Positions 10,201-20,200 of a stretch of DNA of 64,000 nucleotides are shown piece after piece (positions within the stretch are counted from its first letter, which is position 1; each line of letters opens with the position of its first letter). The notes beneath the pieces are model-generated. The model was not told the DNA's origin. It did no database searches and saw only the letters and a list, made by a program, of their open reading frames with translations. Both the position numbers and the translations under genes were made by a program. Source of the DNA: an uncultured Legionella sp. (lineage in GTDB: Bacteria > Pseudomonadota > Gammaproteobacteria > Legionellales > Legionellaceae); assembly GCA_902168255.1 (NCBI GenBank), contig CABHON010000013.1, positions 124,001 to 188,000 of the forward strand. The letters are read 5' to 3'.

Positions 10201-10296
10201 TCTTATCAGGGGGCGTTCATAAATCAAAATAATTTAAATGGAAAAAAACAAAGCTCTTCTCCGACACCTTATCCCAAAACATCCTATAAGGGGTAG
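7234..10296 (+). CDS. Large uncharacterised protein with OTU-like motif, candidate effector
   Basis: A 1020-residue protein with no overall match that I recognise. Residues 194-202 (GSDSIFHAV), followed by LGEKDADGVY and DAHKEDW, resemble the active-site helix of OTU-type cysteine proteases, but Ser197 sits where the catalytic cysteine should be. An earlier segment (EDALLHAILAGLP, about 52-64) is similar. The strands IEVHILVITDESDNIFYE (about 268-285) could be the distal half of such a fold. The rest is largely alpha-helical, charged and Lys/Glu/Asn-rich, with no signal peptide or clear membrane segment. The C-terminus is Ser/Pro/Lys-rich, not glutamate-rich. It lies 85 bp after the polyamine-type dehydrogenase on the same strand but is much more AT-rich, which suggests separate origin. 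Confidence 0.6.
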   Translation: MNLYEIWRDLYKRSDTFFYQGRSNWNMLEKRVAAITNYLEQHSMELKGVPNDEDALLHAILAGLPEDKKNGLGGDDTSRIQQLRRLLASASGENSGTGITAEVGKLLEKQLGVSIQEISYHVIDNVVTQNPSFSENTQLNQDSCLKIIDLNGHFVTALPKALTQAPIENNSWEDEIFFEKVLGHQYTAAPTLSGSDSIFHAVLGEKDADGVYVDREVDAHKEDWEEVKCKDFVIDSDALEDFGIWSSLTIYLHEGLDITPYNPGESIEVHILVITDESDNIFYERMEPESLSPQQIDNILFLLRREQRLFEDEEECQHWHVIKISKVKKFQEIAASINLQYNIIHSQDNHVFIEIDFNQQKNINDFIQVGLEAIRRKYLKLAENIFENMSVRSLKNYILEFLKDKIKELKNNSSALETSKHFNMSEYALAIIFLSPENFSSYIIAYDVANKNNQEIIYELIKKAYMCPSTSFKHKTVITHLYVKPLWSALEQNRSIPWVKSDEKVLWKFLLNPHLDAKAQDKACFKRMAIQFSAYYFHIFFNNNNIRNIEDITAMLAWIEKTPRNTWETDEKALHRELIENLFILLLNNRYHLNCSYEDLIFKYFVYCLEKNKPQRFIDSLGDSPDVENFPYLKVYLSLASNLENLSTTLQEINLFRSTAALIESNMNMSLEILLYIAIRLFFNYTIVSEKEKRKEDLHTAFLLFEQVYELENKLPDEILLYYWAVSVFLNENEEPSKQILSILEDSDKRLQGENLQQEYYSVKPSAWNVKEEAKRKILVFIGFVENLEFKTQFRQIVSSISLSHEPKISNPPGKGTFDREHLTQNLWKAIVDMYLPIVLCKASGKAKSIVDESEEISLGELRREGITEEAINEIKESKIKVPKKLEGNLRIDFQEPSFFALSKTTPILYNHIAVQWGTGNKRKEGGAYAGIFVQINIAFPLYLYQKALNISKEGASNVILYQDINKKNKLIQVIAPNKYKEIECERLSSYQGAFINQNNLNGKKQSSSPTPYPKTSYKG

Positions 10297-10369
10297 TATC
10301 AATATTAGCTGATGCTACGTATAGCCTAAATCTATTCAAGCATAGATAGTGAAGAACTCTCTCAATAAA

Positions 10370-11641
10370 TTACTTTTCTTCCTCTGGAAATAAACTTTTT
10401 GCGTGAGTTTCTTTAATAAACCTCAGCAAAATTATCGGGATTATCATAATAGCAATGACTATCATAAAGACATCTTGATAATCCTGAAGACTGTATACAT
10501 TAATTAAATGCTGATGAGAAGGATGCCCAAAGGCATCTAATAGACGTCCAAATATTGGCAACATAAATGCTGCACCTAGATCGTCAAACATATTGAGAAA
10601 ACCAAGAGCAGTGGCTAAGTATTGTGGTCTTATTATTTCATGAATGGTGGAAAAAGCCGTTATAGAGCCATACGAGAAAAAACCTAAAAGAAACAATAAA
10701 AGAGCTACAACTGGTAATGGAAAAGAGCAATAGACTAATAAAAATAATAATAAAGGACTTGCAATGGCTGCTGCATACATCGGAGGTAAACGTCGTCTAA
10801 TATAGTCCGAAAACCATCCCCATGCAGGTGCGGCAATCATAAAGCCTATAAAAATTACCGAGATTATTCGAGAAGCATGAACTTCATCTAAAGCATATTT
10901 ATCTTTAAGAAAAGGAACACCATATAAGCTGGTTAAAATAATAGGGATAATAGAAATGATTGATTCGTAGAAAGAGGTAAACCATAATTGTTTATTATGA
11001 AAAACTTCTTGTTTTTGTTGGGAACTAAGAGTAGGGGTATCTTGTCTCTCAACAAAAGAAGAAAGGGGAGTATCTTTTATAAAGAAAAAAATAAGCGATG
11101 AAACACCAAGGCCTATAAGGCTTAGTATAAACATACTTTCGCGCCATCCCACATGTTCGATGAGTTTTGCTAAAGGGGCTTCTCCTACGATGCCGCCAAA
11201 CATACCAATAGTACTTAATAATCCCATCATTAAGCTAAAACGCTTACCAGAATACCAGTTGGAAATGAGTTTTAATCCACCAATATAAGCAAAAGCCGCG
11301 CCAATGCCTATTAATAAACGAGAAATTGAGGCAAGAAAAAAGTAAGGGGCTATAGAAAACAAACATGCTCCAATTGCACAAAGCAATGAAGCCAATGAAA
11401 GCATACGATGCGCACCCCAACGATCTAATAAAATTCCTCCCGGAATTTGCATCAACATATAGGCAAAGAAAAACACTGACGTTAATAAACCTAATCGGTG
11501 TTCACTTACCGAAAATCTTTCTATTAAATGAGGGCCAAGAACATCAGGCGATACTTGTAATATCATTTGATAAAAATAAAAGAGCGAAGCTAACAAAAAA
11601 ATGATTATGCTTCTTTTTTTACTAATGATGTGTTGGCTCAT
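10370..11641 (-). CDS. Major facilitator superfamily transporter
   Basis: A 423-residue inner-membrane protein with about 12 predicted helices in two halves joined by a polar loop near residues 190-210. The first half has the MFS loop motif GGILLDRWGAHR (about 68-79). The overall pattern (YFYQMILQVSPDVLGPHLI near the N-terminus) resembles the many MFS permeases of intracellular Legionellales. Substrate unknown. It starts 8 bp after the end of sohB on the same strand with an AGGTG ribosome site, so the two are probably co-transcribed. Confidence 0.9.
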   Translation of the reverse strand: MSQHIISKKRSIIIFLLASLFYFYQMILQVSPDVLGPHLIERFSVSEHRLGLLTSVFFFAYMLMQIPGGILLDRWGAHRMLSLASLLCAIGACLFSIAPYFFLASISRLLIGIGAAFAYIGGLKLISNWYSGKRFSLMMGLLSTIGMFGGIVGEAPLAKLIEHVGWRESMFILSLIGLGVSSLIFFFIKDTPLSSFVERQDTPTLSSQQKQEVFHNKQLWFTSFYESIISIIPIILTSLYGVPFLKDKYALDEVHASRIISVIFIGFMIAAPAWGWFSDYIRRRLPPMYAAAIASPLLLFLLVYCSFPLPVVALLLFLLGFFSYGSITAFSTIHEIIRPQYLATALGFLNMFDDLGAAFMLPIFGRLLDAFGHPSHQHLINVYSLQDYQDVFMIVIAIMIIPIILLRFIKETHAKSLFPEEEK

Positions 11642-11649
11642 GAAAACAC

Positions 11650-12672
11650 CTATTTAGTTATTTGCGAAGTATGATTGTGCAATGCATTAAGTATGTTACT
11701 TATTCCCGCTGAAATCAGTTTTGGAAGTTTATCGGAGAAGGTTTTCTTCTTTTCATAAGTAAGCTCATATACTTCTCGGTCTTTGCACATTTTCATAATA
11801 TAATCATCACTGGTCATTAGCGCATCCACTAACCCTAATTCAAATGCTTTTTTAGCCAACCAATGTTCGCCAGTTCCAATAACATTTAAATCGACATGCG
11901 GACGATACGCAGCAATATGTTGCTTAAACGCATAGTGGACAGCTTCTAGTTCTTCTAAACATTTTTGCCGGCCTTTTTCAGTGTTTTCCCCAAATAAGGT
12001 AATGGTACGCTTATATTCACCAGAAGTTAGCATTTCATAATCAATATTATGTTTTTTAAGAAAACGATGCAGGTTTGGTTGTTGCATTAATACACCAATG
12101 GAGCCGACAATAGAGAATGGGGCGGCTAGAATTTGATTTGCAACAGAGGCCATGAGATATCCGCCACTGGCAGCAACTTCATCAATGCAAACCGTTAGTT
12201 GAAGTTTATGATCACGAACACGTTGCAATTGAGAAGCTGCTAAACCATAGCCAGTTACTGTGCCACCGCCACTTTCAACAATCACAATAACCTCATCTGT
12301 TGGTTTCGCCACGGTAAGTAAAGCAGAAATTTCTTCCCGAAGGTTTTCTACTGCTGTTGCCTTAATATCTCCTTCAAATTTGAGCACATAAGAAACATGC
12401 TTTTTAGATAGGTCAGTAGTTTTTTCTTTATCTTTTTTATCTTTCTTTTGAGTTTGCTTTAACGCTTTGAGAGCCTTTTTATCTAAAATAGTATTATTTA
12501 TTTCATCAGCAAGATCTTCATATTTTTCATTTAATTTTTTTATGGTAAGTGATTCGGGGTGCTGCTTATGGCGATTTAAAAGGGCAATCATACCCGCAAA
12601 TACAATCAGTATTGCGGCAGTTAACGTAATAGTATTCAGTAAAAACAACCCATATTGCTCTAAAAATTTCAT
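11650..12672 (-). CDS. sohB: Inner-membrane S49 protease SohB
   Basis: A 340-residue member of the S49 (signal peptide peptidase A) family with the SohB layout: an N-terminal membrane helix (about 9-31), a Lys/Glu/Asp-rich linker (about 65-90), then one protease domain. The nucleophile is Ser169 in VAASGGYLMAS and the general base is Lys221 in SGEYKRT, as in the Ser-Lys dyad of S49 enzymes. It is thought to degrade membrane-associated peptides or proteins at the periplasmic face. An AAGG ribosome site precedes ATG 12672. It is divergent from the bufferin-like gene. Confidence 0.95.
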   Translation of the reverse strand: MKFLEQYGLFLLNTITLTAAILIVFAGMIALLNRHKQHPESLTIKKLNEKYEDLADEINNTILDKKALKALKQTQKKDKKDKEKTTDLSKKHVSYVLKFEGDIKATAVENLREEISALLTVAKPTDEVIVIVESGGGTVTGYGLAASQLQRVRDHKLQLTVCIDEVAASGGYLMASVANQILAAPFSIVGSIGVLMQQPNLHRFLKKHNIDYEMLTSGEYKRTITLFGENTEKGRQKCLEELEAVHYAFKQHIAAYRPHVDLNVIGTGEHWLAKKAFELGLVDALMTSDDYIMKMCKDREVYELTYEKKKTFSDKLPKLISAGISNILNALHNHTSQITK

Positions 12673-12733
12673 AATACTTGCCTTAATATAAAAAAATTGA
12701 CTTCAGTATACCTGAACTGATTAAAATAATCTC

Positions 12734-12762
12734 TTGACAGTTGATTTTTTTATACTTACATT
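12734..12762 (+). promoter_or_regulatory. Candidate promoter of the bufferin-like gene
   Basis: A perfect TTGACA at 12734-12739 is followed after 17 bp by TACATT at 12757-12762, a four-of-six match to the -10 consensus. It lies 45 bp upstream of the start codon in the 134-bp divergent region shared with sohB. Confidence 0.45.
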
Positions 12763-12806
12763 GGTCATGTGTCAAGAATATATTTTAATGAAGAGGTCTG
12801 TTTATT

Positions 12807-13127
12807 ATGAAAAAAACAATGATATTAACGGCTATTGCAGCAGCTGCTTCTTTAGTGTCAGTTTCTGCGGCTGCTGCAGATGAATCAAATATGGAAAAAT
12901 GCCATGTCTCACAAGCCGGAAAAGGAATGATCGTGGCAGGCAAGGCAGATTGCAAAACAACTAGTCATGCATGCGCCGGACAAAACGTTGATGATGATGA
13001 ATCATCTTGGATTTGGGTGCCAACAGGTGAATGTGTCAAAGTAAATGAAGGTGATTTTTCGGGATTACCTAAAAATATCCAAGCTAAAATTGAAGGCACT
13101 GATGAATCTGGATCGACAATAGGCTAA
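12807..13127 (+). CDS. Small secreted Cys-containing protein, BufA2/DUF2282-like (bufferin-type)
   Basis: A 106-residue protein with a signal peptide (MKKTMILTAIAAAASLVSVS, predicted cleavage after AAAA near residue 24). The mature part follows the DUF2282 pattern: MEKC, GKGMIVAGKADC, HACAGQN, a WIWVPTGEC segment, then EGDFSGLPKNIQAKI. Four cysteines remain, at 32, 49, 56 and 76. Members of this family (bufferins) are periplasmic metallophore peptides whose cysteines are modified by an MNIO enzyme (BufB) helped by BufC. Neither partner gene is adjacent, which is unusual. The start has a GAAGAGG ribosome site. Assignment rests on cysteine spacing and the GDFSG motif. Confidence 0.7.
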   Translation: MKKTMILTAIAAAASLVSVSAAAADESNMEKCHVSQAGKGMIVAGKADCKTTSHACAGQNVDDDESSWIWVPTGECVKVNEGDFSGLPKNIQAKIEGTDESGSTIG

Positions 13128-13145
13128 TTTTATTTCTGAATTTTT

Positions 13146-13167
13146 GGGCGAGTGCCGCTCCTCGCCC
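13146..13167 (+). terminator. GC-rich hairpin after the bufferin-like gene
   Basis: GGGCGAG at 13146-13152 pairs with CTCGCCC at 13161-13167 across an 8-nt loop, 19 bp after the stop codon. Only a weak T/A run follows, so termination may be inefficient. It could instead belong to the neighbouring repeat. Confidence 0.4.
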
Positions 13168-13206
13168 TATTATGGATGCTGTGGAAGAATTATTAGACCA
13201 CAACAC

Positions 13207-13603
13207 ACGCTTAAGCTTGGCATTATCACGAAGCAACAACGAAAGGTGCTTCTCCCTTTGGGAGAAGATGCCCGACAGGGCAGATGAGGGAAAATAAATG
13301 GCCACAATTTTTCGTTGATTTTATTTCCTTTTCTTGTTATTGAATTAGACGGGGTGAACATTAAAATGGTGGGCAGGTTCACTATGATGCAAAAAGAACA
13401 CGTTATTTAAAATCACTGGGCTATCATATATTACGGATGAGTAACGAAGAAATTTTTACTAATATTGTCAGTGTATTGGGAGTCATTTAGCTAAAGTGCA
13501 AGAATTTCAAAAGTAATTTCCCTCATCTGCCCTGTCGGGCATCTTCTCCCAAAGGGAGAAGCACCTTTCGTTGTTGCTTCGTGATAATGCCAAGCTTAAG
13601 CGT
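13207..13603. repeat. 87-bp perfect inverted repeat flanking a DUF559 remnant
   Basis: The left arm (13207-13293) and right arm (13517-13603) are exact reverse complements. Each contains the palindromic core TCTCCCTTTGGGAGA and a CCCGACAGGG segment, so each arm can also fold on itself. The 223 bp between the arms hold the C-terminal remnant of a DUF559 endonuclease-like gene. The structure looks like a small mobile or REP-like element. No target-site duplication is evident. Confidence 0.8.
13323..13490 (+). pseudogene. DUF559 (endonuclease-like) C-terminal remnant
   Basis: Translation gives FLVIELDG and then, in another frame from 13380, HYDAKRTRYLKSLGYHILR followed by NEEIFTNIVSVLGVI and a TAG at 13488. 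This is the conserved C-terminal half of DUF559 proteins, which relate to very-short-patch repair endonucleases. The N-terminal half is missing, a frameshift separates the two pieces, and the flanks are the arms of the inverted repeat. Not functional as it stands. Confidence 0.7.
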
Positions 13604-13611
13604 TCTCTGCT

Positions 13612-13658
13612 TACTTATTTATCCACGCAACAATGCCTCGCGGGAATGACGTCGTGGT
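13612..13658. repeat. Fragment of a dispersed palindromic repeat
   Basis: The sequence around CACGCAACAATGCC and GGGAATGACGTCGTGG resembles the ends of the longer palindromic repeats at 25983-26140 and 36573-36655 (shared words such as GCAATGACG and CACG). It appears to be a degraded partial copy. Confidence 0.4.
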
Positions 13659-13775
13659 AAAAACTTAAAAAATTTTCCCCTATGAAGATGGCGATCCTGA
13701 GGTTAATATTATTTAATAAAATATTAATATAAAAGAGATATACTGGCACAATTTGTAACGTGATGGAGTGCTAAA

Positions 13776-13847
13776 ATGAGTGCTAGAGACATAGGAAACT
13801 ACAGTACAGTAGACTATGACATGACACAAACCGATACTACCATTTAG
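13776..13847 (+). CDS. Short ORF, 23 residues
   Basis: ATG at 13776 is preceded by TGGAG at 8-9 bp and lies downstream of a very AT-rich stretch rich in TTAATATT-like words (13700-13735). The peptide begins MSARDIGNYSTVDYDM and stops at TAG. It could be a genuine small peptide or the start of a decayed larger gene, since the SDR remnant follows. I recognise no family. Confidence 0.25.
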   Translation: MSARDIGNYSTVDYDMTQTDTTI

Positions 13848-13935
13848 TGACAGGCAAGCTTTTATGGTTATTAAAACTAAAAAACAAGGAATCCTCTAAG
13901 CACACAATGGAGAGTATAAAATAAGGCAGTTTCGG

Positions 13936-14160
13936 TTATTAAATATTGTAACCGGAGGTACTTCTGGTATTGGTCAAGCTGCCTGTTTTTTATTGGCAAA
14001 AGAAGGAGCTACAGTTGCTGTTGCAGATATTGATGATAATGAGGAAAATACGGTTAAAATAATTCGAGAACAGGGTGGGAACGCTGAGTTTTGACATATG
14101 GATACCAGCAAAGAGAAAGAAATCAAACAGGTGATCGAGGACATTGCTGAAAAATTTGAA
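13936..14160 (+). pseudogene. Truncated short-chain dehydrogenase pseudogene
   Basis: Translation from about 13945 gives IVTGGTSGIGQAACFLLAKE and continues through ATVAVADIDDNEENTVKII, nearly identical to the N-terminal third of the intact SDR at 53934-54713. An in-frame TGA stands where that protein has Trp (AEF-stop-HMDTSKEKE), a codon is missing in DNEEN, and similarity ends after AEKFE. No start codon remains. The gene for the 2093-residue protein begins 56 bp later. Confidence 0.9.
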
Positions 14161-14215
14161 CACTGCAAAAGTAAATATTTTTTAAGAGACAGATGAAATT
14201 AGGAGTTAATAAGAC

Positions 14216-17200
14216 ATGTACTCAACCATAGATATTCTTCCATTGGACCTGGAGAACAGCAAAAAATCAGTTGAAATGGCTCAAGCTATATTGCGAGGAT
14301 CAGGGAAGGGTTTAACTAACCTCTATGATACAGGTGTAGCAGTTTTGGAGGATCCCATTGATACGGTTATTATTCCCGTATCACAAACAATTCTTGATGC
14401 AGCTATTATATACAGTGCTCATGCCTCTCCAAATTTTGCTGCTGAGGGTGATTTTGATTTTCAATACTTTCAAGAGCATATATTAAGAAATCAACCGCTT
14501 TATCTTGAAGCAGTATCACGACAAAAAGCAACGTGGGAAAAATATCCAGAATTGTATAACAAGTTTATGGATGGTGATGCGTCAATTAAAGCTGAAATTC
14601 TCTCTCAGATTACAACAGAACTATTTTTACCTGGAACAGTATGGAATGGAGCAAAATCAGCGGCAAAATTGGCGCGTAATTACCATCACACCAAATTAAT
14701 TTATCCGCCAATTTTTCATAATATTGAACCTGTGGATCCCCACATATACTCATTTAAATCATTGACCATCGATGATCTCCGAAAAGTTGGTAAAAAAGCA
14801 AAAGACTTCATTTTCTTTGTAACAGAAGATTACGATACTATTGTTGCTAATTTGCGTATCGACAAAGCTTATCGAGTCGAAAAGGGCATTACTGTTTTAT
14901 CACATATTGATCTCTCTCGGTATGCAAGGGGTCGCACTGCAGGAATGATTAGAATGTCAAAAGATGGGGTGGGAGTGGAGGCAACTAATGGTTCAGGTCA
15001 CTATAAACCTACAGCAGCAACTAAAGAGTTGATTAAATCTTCATTACAGAAATTTGGTTTAACGGAAATCAATGATTACAATATACGTCTTGTAGATAGA
15101 AATCCTTTTTCATCTCAGCCAATTATTACTTATGATACGTATTCTCTGATGCCTGGCGCGAAGAGCATAGTGGCTGCTAGCTCATTTGCATCAATAACAC
15201 CGAATTCTTATTTATGGGCTTTTGATGAACTAACTTCTCGAGGTGTGGAATCACCAAAAAATAATTTAGAAGCGTTAATACAACAAGCATTTCCGGAAGA
15301 TTCATCGAGCATCCAATCATCTGATTTTGACTTGTTAGAAGATTTTAATAATTTTTCACATACCTGGCCCACCAAACCACAACATAATAATTTGTTCAAG
15401 AATGTTAAAACCGCTGGTTTTAAAAAGATAGTTGCCAAAGGATTTCGTATTGACCAAAAGCTAGCTTATGGCAATCAGGAGCATGAATTTCTAAGAGAAA
15501 CGGGTAACTCTGACAATCAGCCTAATTTAAAGGAGCAGGATGTGGAGGAGATTCCTGAATATATACATCAATTGTATGAGAATGTGAGTGAAGTAGAGCC
15601 ATTCTTAGCCCGTTTTAATGCGGAAATTGAAACAAAGCTTGAGCAAGATAACCTTGGTTTATCGAAAGCCATATTAAGCAAAGTCAGAACTGCAAGAAAG
15701 TTTCAACAACATAATATATTTGAACTCGAAAAATTAACCGCGCAGGAACGTATGGATCGTATACGTCTTGAGCAGGACGCTGTGCAATGTTTTATTCACA
15801 TGGCTGAATTTGCGGCGAACCACATGCACAATAAAGGTTTAAGTAGGGCCTTTACTATCGCGGCAGGTACGAGTTCGTTGGCGATGGCATATGATCTTGG
15901 CTTATCTTTTAGTGGAGTTGGAGCGTTTCATGCTGGGGCAAATATGCTACTCTCTGCTTTATCTGGACAATCCAAAGGCGATGGTGGAATCACTGCAGGA
16001 CTCCTAGCGCTGGATAGCAAAATGAATATGATTTTGCAGCTTGGTTTTGAGATGTATAAATTCTTGCAAAAAATGGATCAACATATTGCTGAAAACTTTT
16101 TGAATGTTGTCAATGGACTAGCCGTGTTATATAAAAATCAAATACATATATTCTCTCAGGAAATGTATCATTTGGGTCACGTACGCGAGGGTATTGATTT
16201 TACGGTCGACGTAAAACAAAAAAATGTTTTACGGGGAGCGGCGCGCTATGGCGATTCCATTCCTTTAACCGACATAACAGAAAAGGAGTATAAAGAAACA
16301 CTGAAGGATCTGTACCTTTTAATAGAAGAATCTTATGCCAGTTATCTCAATGGACAAACAATTTCTGAACTTGAGAGAAAAGCGGGTTCGCTGTATGCCA
16401 TTGAAGATTTAAGAACATTAGTTACGCGAGGCAAAGCGCATGGTTATTTTTTGGCACAGCTTAATGACTTGAATTGGATTCAAGAGCAGAGAGTCTTTTT
16501 TAATCCGTTGTTAACTTATGAGGCCGTAGAACGCTATATTGCTCTTGGCCCAATATACCCTAAAGAAGTTTACAAAATAACAACTAAACTCCAAGAATTT
16601 ATGGAGCTTATGAAAGTTTTGCGATTATATATCCCTCCATTACAGAATCTATATTTTCTAGAGATACTAGATGTGCTTACTGAAATGAAAACGATGTATG
16701 ATTACACACAACAAATACAGGACGTAGTGAGTAATTTTAAACGCTTTCCAAAAGGTCATGATAATGATGATTTTATTGTAAATGACTTTAATTCAAATCG
16801 TATTGAGTTAGATGGTATGGTGCGTAACCACGCGGGAATAAGAGACAATCAAAAATGGAGGGGAAACGTTAAAAATAGATGCATAGCAAATTTTAAAGAA
16901 TTATTTGGATTGCTTTATTTGAAATTAGGAAAAATAAAATTTTCTAATTATCTACCAGATCCCCTAAGACATAAAACTAATGGGAAGAGCTACGACGACT
17001 GTCCTATAATATATTTTGAATTTTGGGATGGAGAAAAATATACACTTAGTAATCATTATACTAATTTTAATAGGAATTATCATTTATGGAATTGGAACGG
17101 AATTCCTCAGCATTCTGAGCACATAGCAAATAAAGCCATCAACAAATACAAGGAATTACGTAAAAAAGCAGTTGAAGAGAAACTAGATGAGCTTAAAGTT

Positions 17201-20200
17201 AAAATTCCTGTGTGGCTAGAAAAATTAACGGTTTCTTCAACGAAATGGTATCAGTCATGCCTAATAAGTGGTATTCATCCCTCTCTTTGCCAAATAATCC
17301 CTCAATTTCCAATTGGTAAATATAACCAAACATCATTACTTGGGCCATTAGAAGAAGATCTACGACATAATAAGGGTTATAATGTTGCCTTACCAGTACA
17401 AACACAGTTTTTATCCAATCTAACCACTTTTATTGATGCCATACAATTAGCAGATAAAGCTCTCGCTGTCCAACGTAGTAGATATGTTTTTCGTATACTG
17501 TCTGTCATTCCATCTGACATAAATTCCATTGAATTCGAGACAGGATTAAAAGGTTGCTTTATTAAATTAATCAATGATAACAGTACGTTGCATTTTCTTG
17601 ATATAAACACAAGAAATGTTACACTTGCGCCCATTTTTCCTGAAAAGCGAGATAATTTTGTTAAGTTTCTTGCAGAGAGAAGATTTACCCCATCCACTTC
17701 CTCTGTGTATTTATCTCCATATGATGTGAAACAGTTTTTGTTATTTACTAATCAAACCTTACCGATCGATACTACTTATGCAGAAGTCTCTCATGATCCT
17801 GTGACATATTATATCGAACAACAAATCGTGCAATTAAAAACTATTCATCATGAATTAACCGTTAATCCAAAGCCAAGAGTTTTCGCCAAAGCCGTAAATA
17901 TGTCGGAAATTAGGCAAATAATTGAAATACAACAACAATTTATTGATAATGGATTTAAATCTATACATGTTGCAATAGAAACATTGAAGAATTTAAATGG
18001 TTCAGATTATCAACAACATTTGACTGCATGGAATAGCACTTTGGGTGAATTAGTTACTCAAAGAAATGATTTGTTATCTCCACCACTGAGTTTGGAGCTT
18101 CACAAAGATCAATTGAATAACAAGGTTGCAGCTATACCTAAAATAACACCATTAATTAATGGTTCAGAATTGCAAAAGCTATGTTCAGATCCAGATGTAG
18201 AGATATCAAAAATTAAGACACTCCTTGAACAGTTATTCCATGAAAAAAGTCGACCGTTGGAAAAGATGTTGAATGGAGTGAAAAGCAATGAGCTTCGGCC
18301 ATTGTATTTGGCAATTCGTACAAGAAGAGTGGATGTTGTTTCTTTATTACTTGATTATGATGCTACTGTATTAGACAAAGATAGAGGAGATATTGAGTCA
18401 GAAGCAAATAATGCAGATGTACAGAAAATTCTAGCATTATTAGATTTTCATTGGTATTTACAGCAATATTATGTCAATGAAAAAATGATGCCGGGACGAA
18501 CTGTAGCATTTGTTACAGCTGGTATTGATAGATTGAATCTTTTTGGGAAAAGTTCGAAAGATAAAGATGCCGTTTTTCTTTTTGGTCAAAGCAAAAGAGG
18601 AAAAAGTACGCTAACAAATGTTTACTGGTGTGGAACTGAGTATGAAGATATTGACTGGAAGTTACAACTAAAATCTGGCCAAGAGGAATGTACATCAACA
18701 AGCGATGGCATTTCTTCCGAGACAATTTATCCTTCCATTTTTGAAAAGAAAGATTATAATTATAGTGGTGTCGATATGCCCGGTTTTGGTGAATCGCGAG
18801 GTTTTGCCTATGAAACTGCAGCAGGGATTACCACTCAATACTTCAACAAAATATTTAAAAATGTAAAACTCATGGTACTTGTTCTTACCCCACATGACAT
18901 CTTTGATGATGGTGGAAAAAATTTGGCTGAAGTGTTAAATAGCTATGGCGCAATAATTGGTAAATCAGCTGACAGGATGAACAATGTGCTTATTTTGATT
19001 AATGAAAGAATCGGTGGTATAAAGCGACCCATGCATAAAGTTATGGAACGGCTTAAAGAAATAGTTGCGGATTCTGCCGACTTGAATAAAAGTGCCCAGT
19101 TTATATTTCAGCATCTACAAAAACGCAACATTTTAATCAGTAGTCCAGTCGATCCATTATTTAAATCAAACTTTGCTGAAATTATTGCGAATGCAAAGAG
19201 CACACCTATTACTGACTTTAATTTAGCCTCTTTCCATCGAAATGTTGCAGGTTTTAAACAATTAATGTGTCGGATTGAACAGCATGCCCAAAAACTTGTT
19301 GATGATAGAAAAAGTGTTTTGGCTTCCATTGCGATTGAGCAACTTAAGAATTTGAAAACTATAAAAAAAGCATTGGAAACCCGCGAATTTTTACCCGAAA
19401 TAAATCAACCAGGTTTAGTTGTATCGACGCAAATTGCAGAACAAACTGAACTTAATAAACAATTGAAAATCCAAGGGCAATTAAAAAAACAAATGCTGGA
19501 TACAATAACGCCATTAATAGAAACTATTGTATCCAATTATGATAATGTTGCTATTGGTGAGATAGGAACTATACAGAAAGCAACGCGGTATGCATTACAG
19601 CTAAATATTGTGAATAATTTTCTTGAACGAATTTACACTGTTGGTCTGCCACGCGATAATGATTGTATGACTATCTCACTAAAACCAACAATGGAAAGAA
19701 CAGAGGTTAACCAAGATAAATCATATCATACAGGAAGTTTTGGTCTGCCAGGTGCTCAGGCTGTCGAAATTGATATGACAAATTATATACAAGATGAAGA
19801 TGGCTATTTTGATTATCGTCCTTCTCTATCAGAATACACAAACAAAAACTCTCCGATGATAATGAATTCAATTTTTTCAACAAAAGAATCTTTTAAGTCT
19901 GAACAAAAATCTGAATCGACTTCTTTTCTCAGTAATTTATTACTTCCCAATGTTTCTTTTAGTAATCAACTGGCGTTCATTAGAGTTATTTGTCATGTTG
20001 TTAGAAAATGGATACCGTGGACTTCAACAGAAGAAACATTACATGAAATTTCCAATGAGGAATCTCAAATATTAAAAGAATTGGATCTACGAACAAAAAA
20101 CCTGGCGCAACAGCTTGCAATGCAATCGTGCAATAGGGCGTTTTTAAGCCAACAAAAATTGGATTACCTGGATGATGCGGAATATATTCTCAAAGAAACG

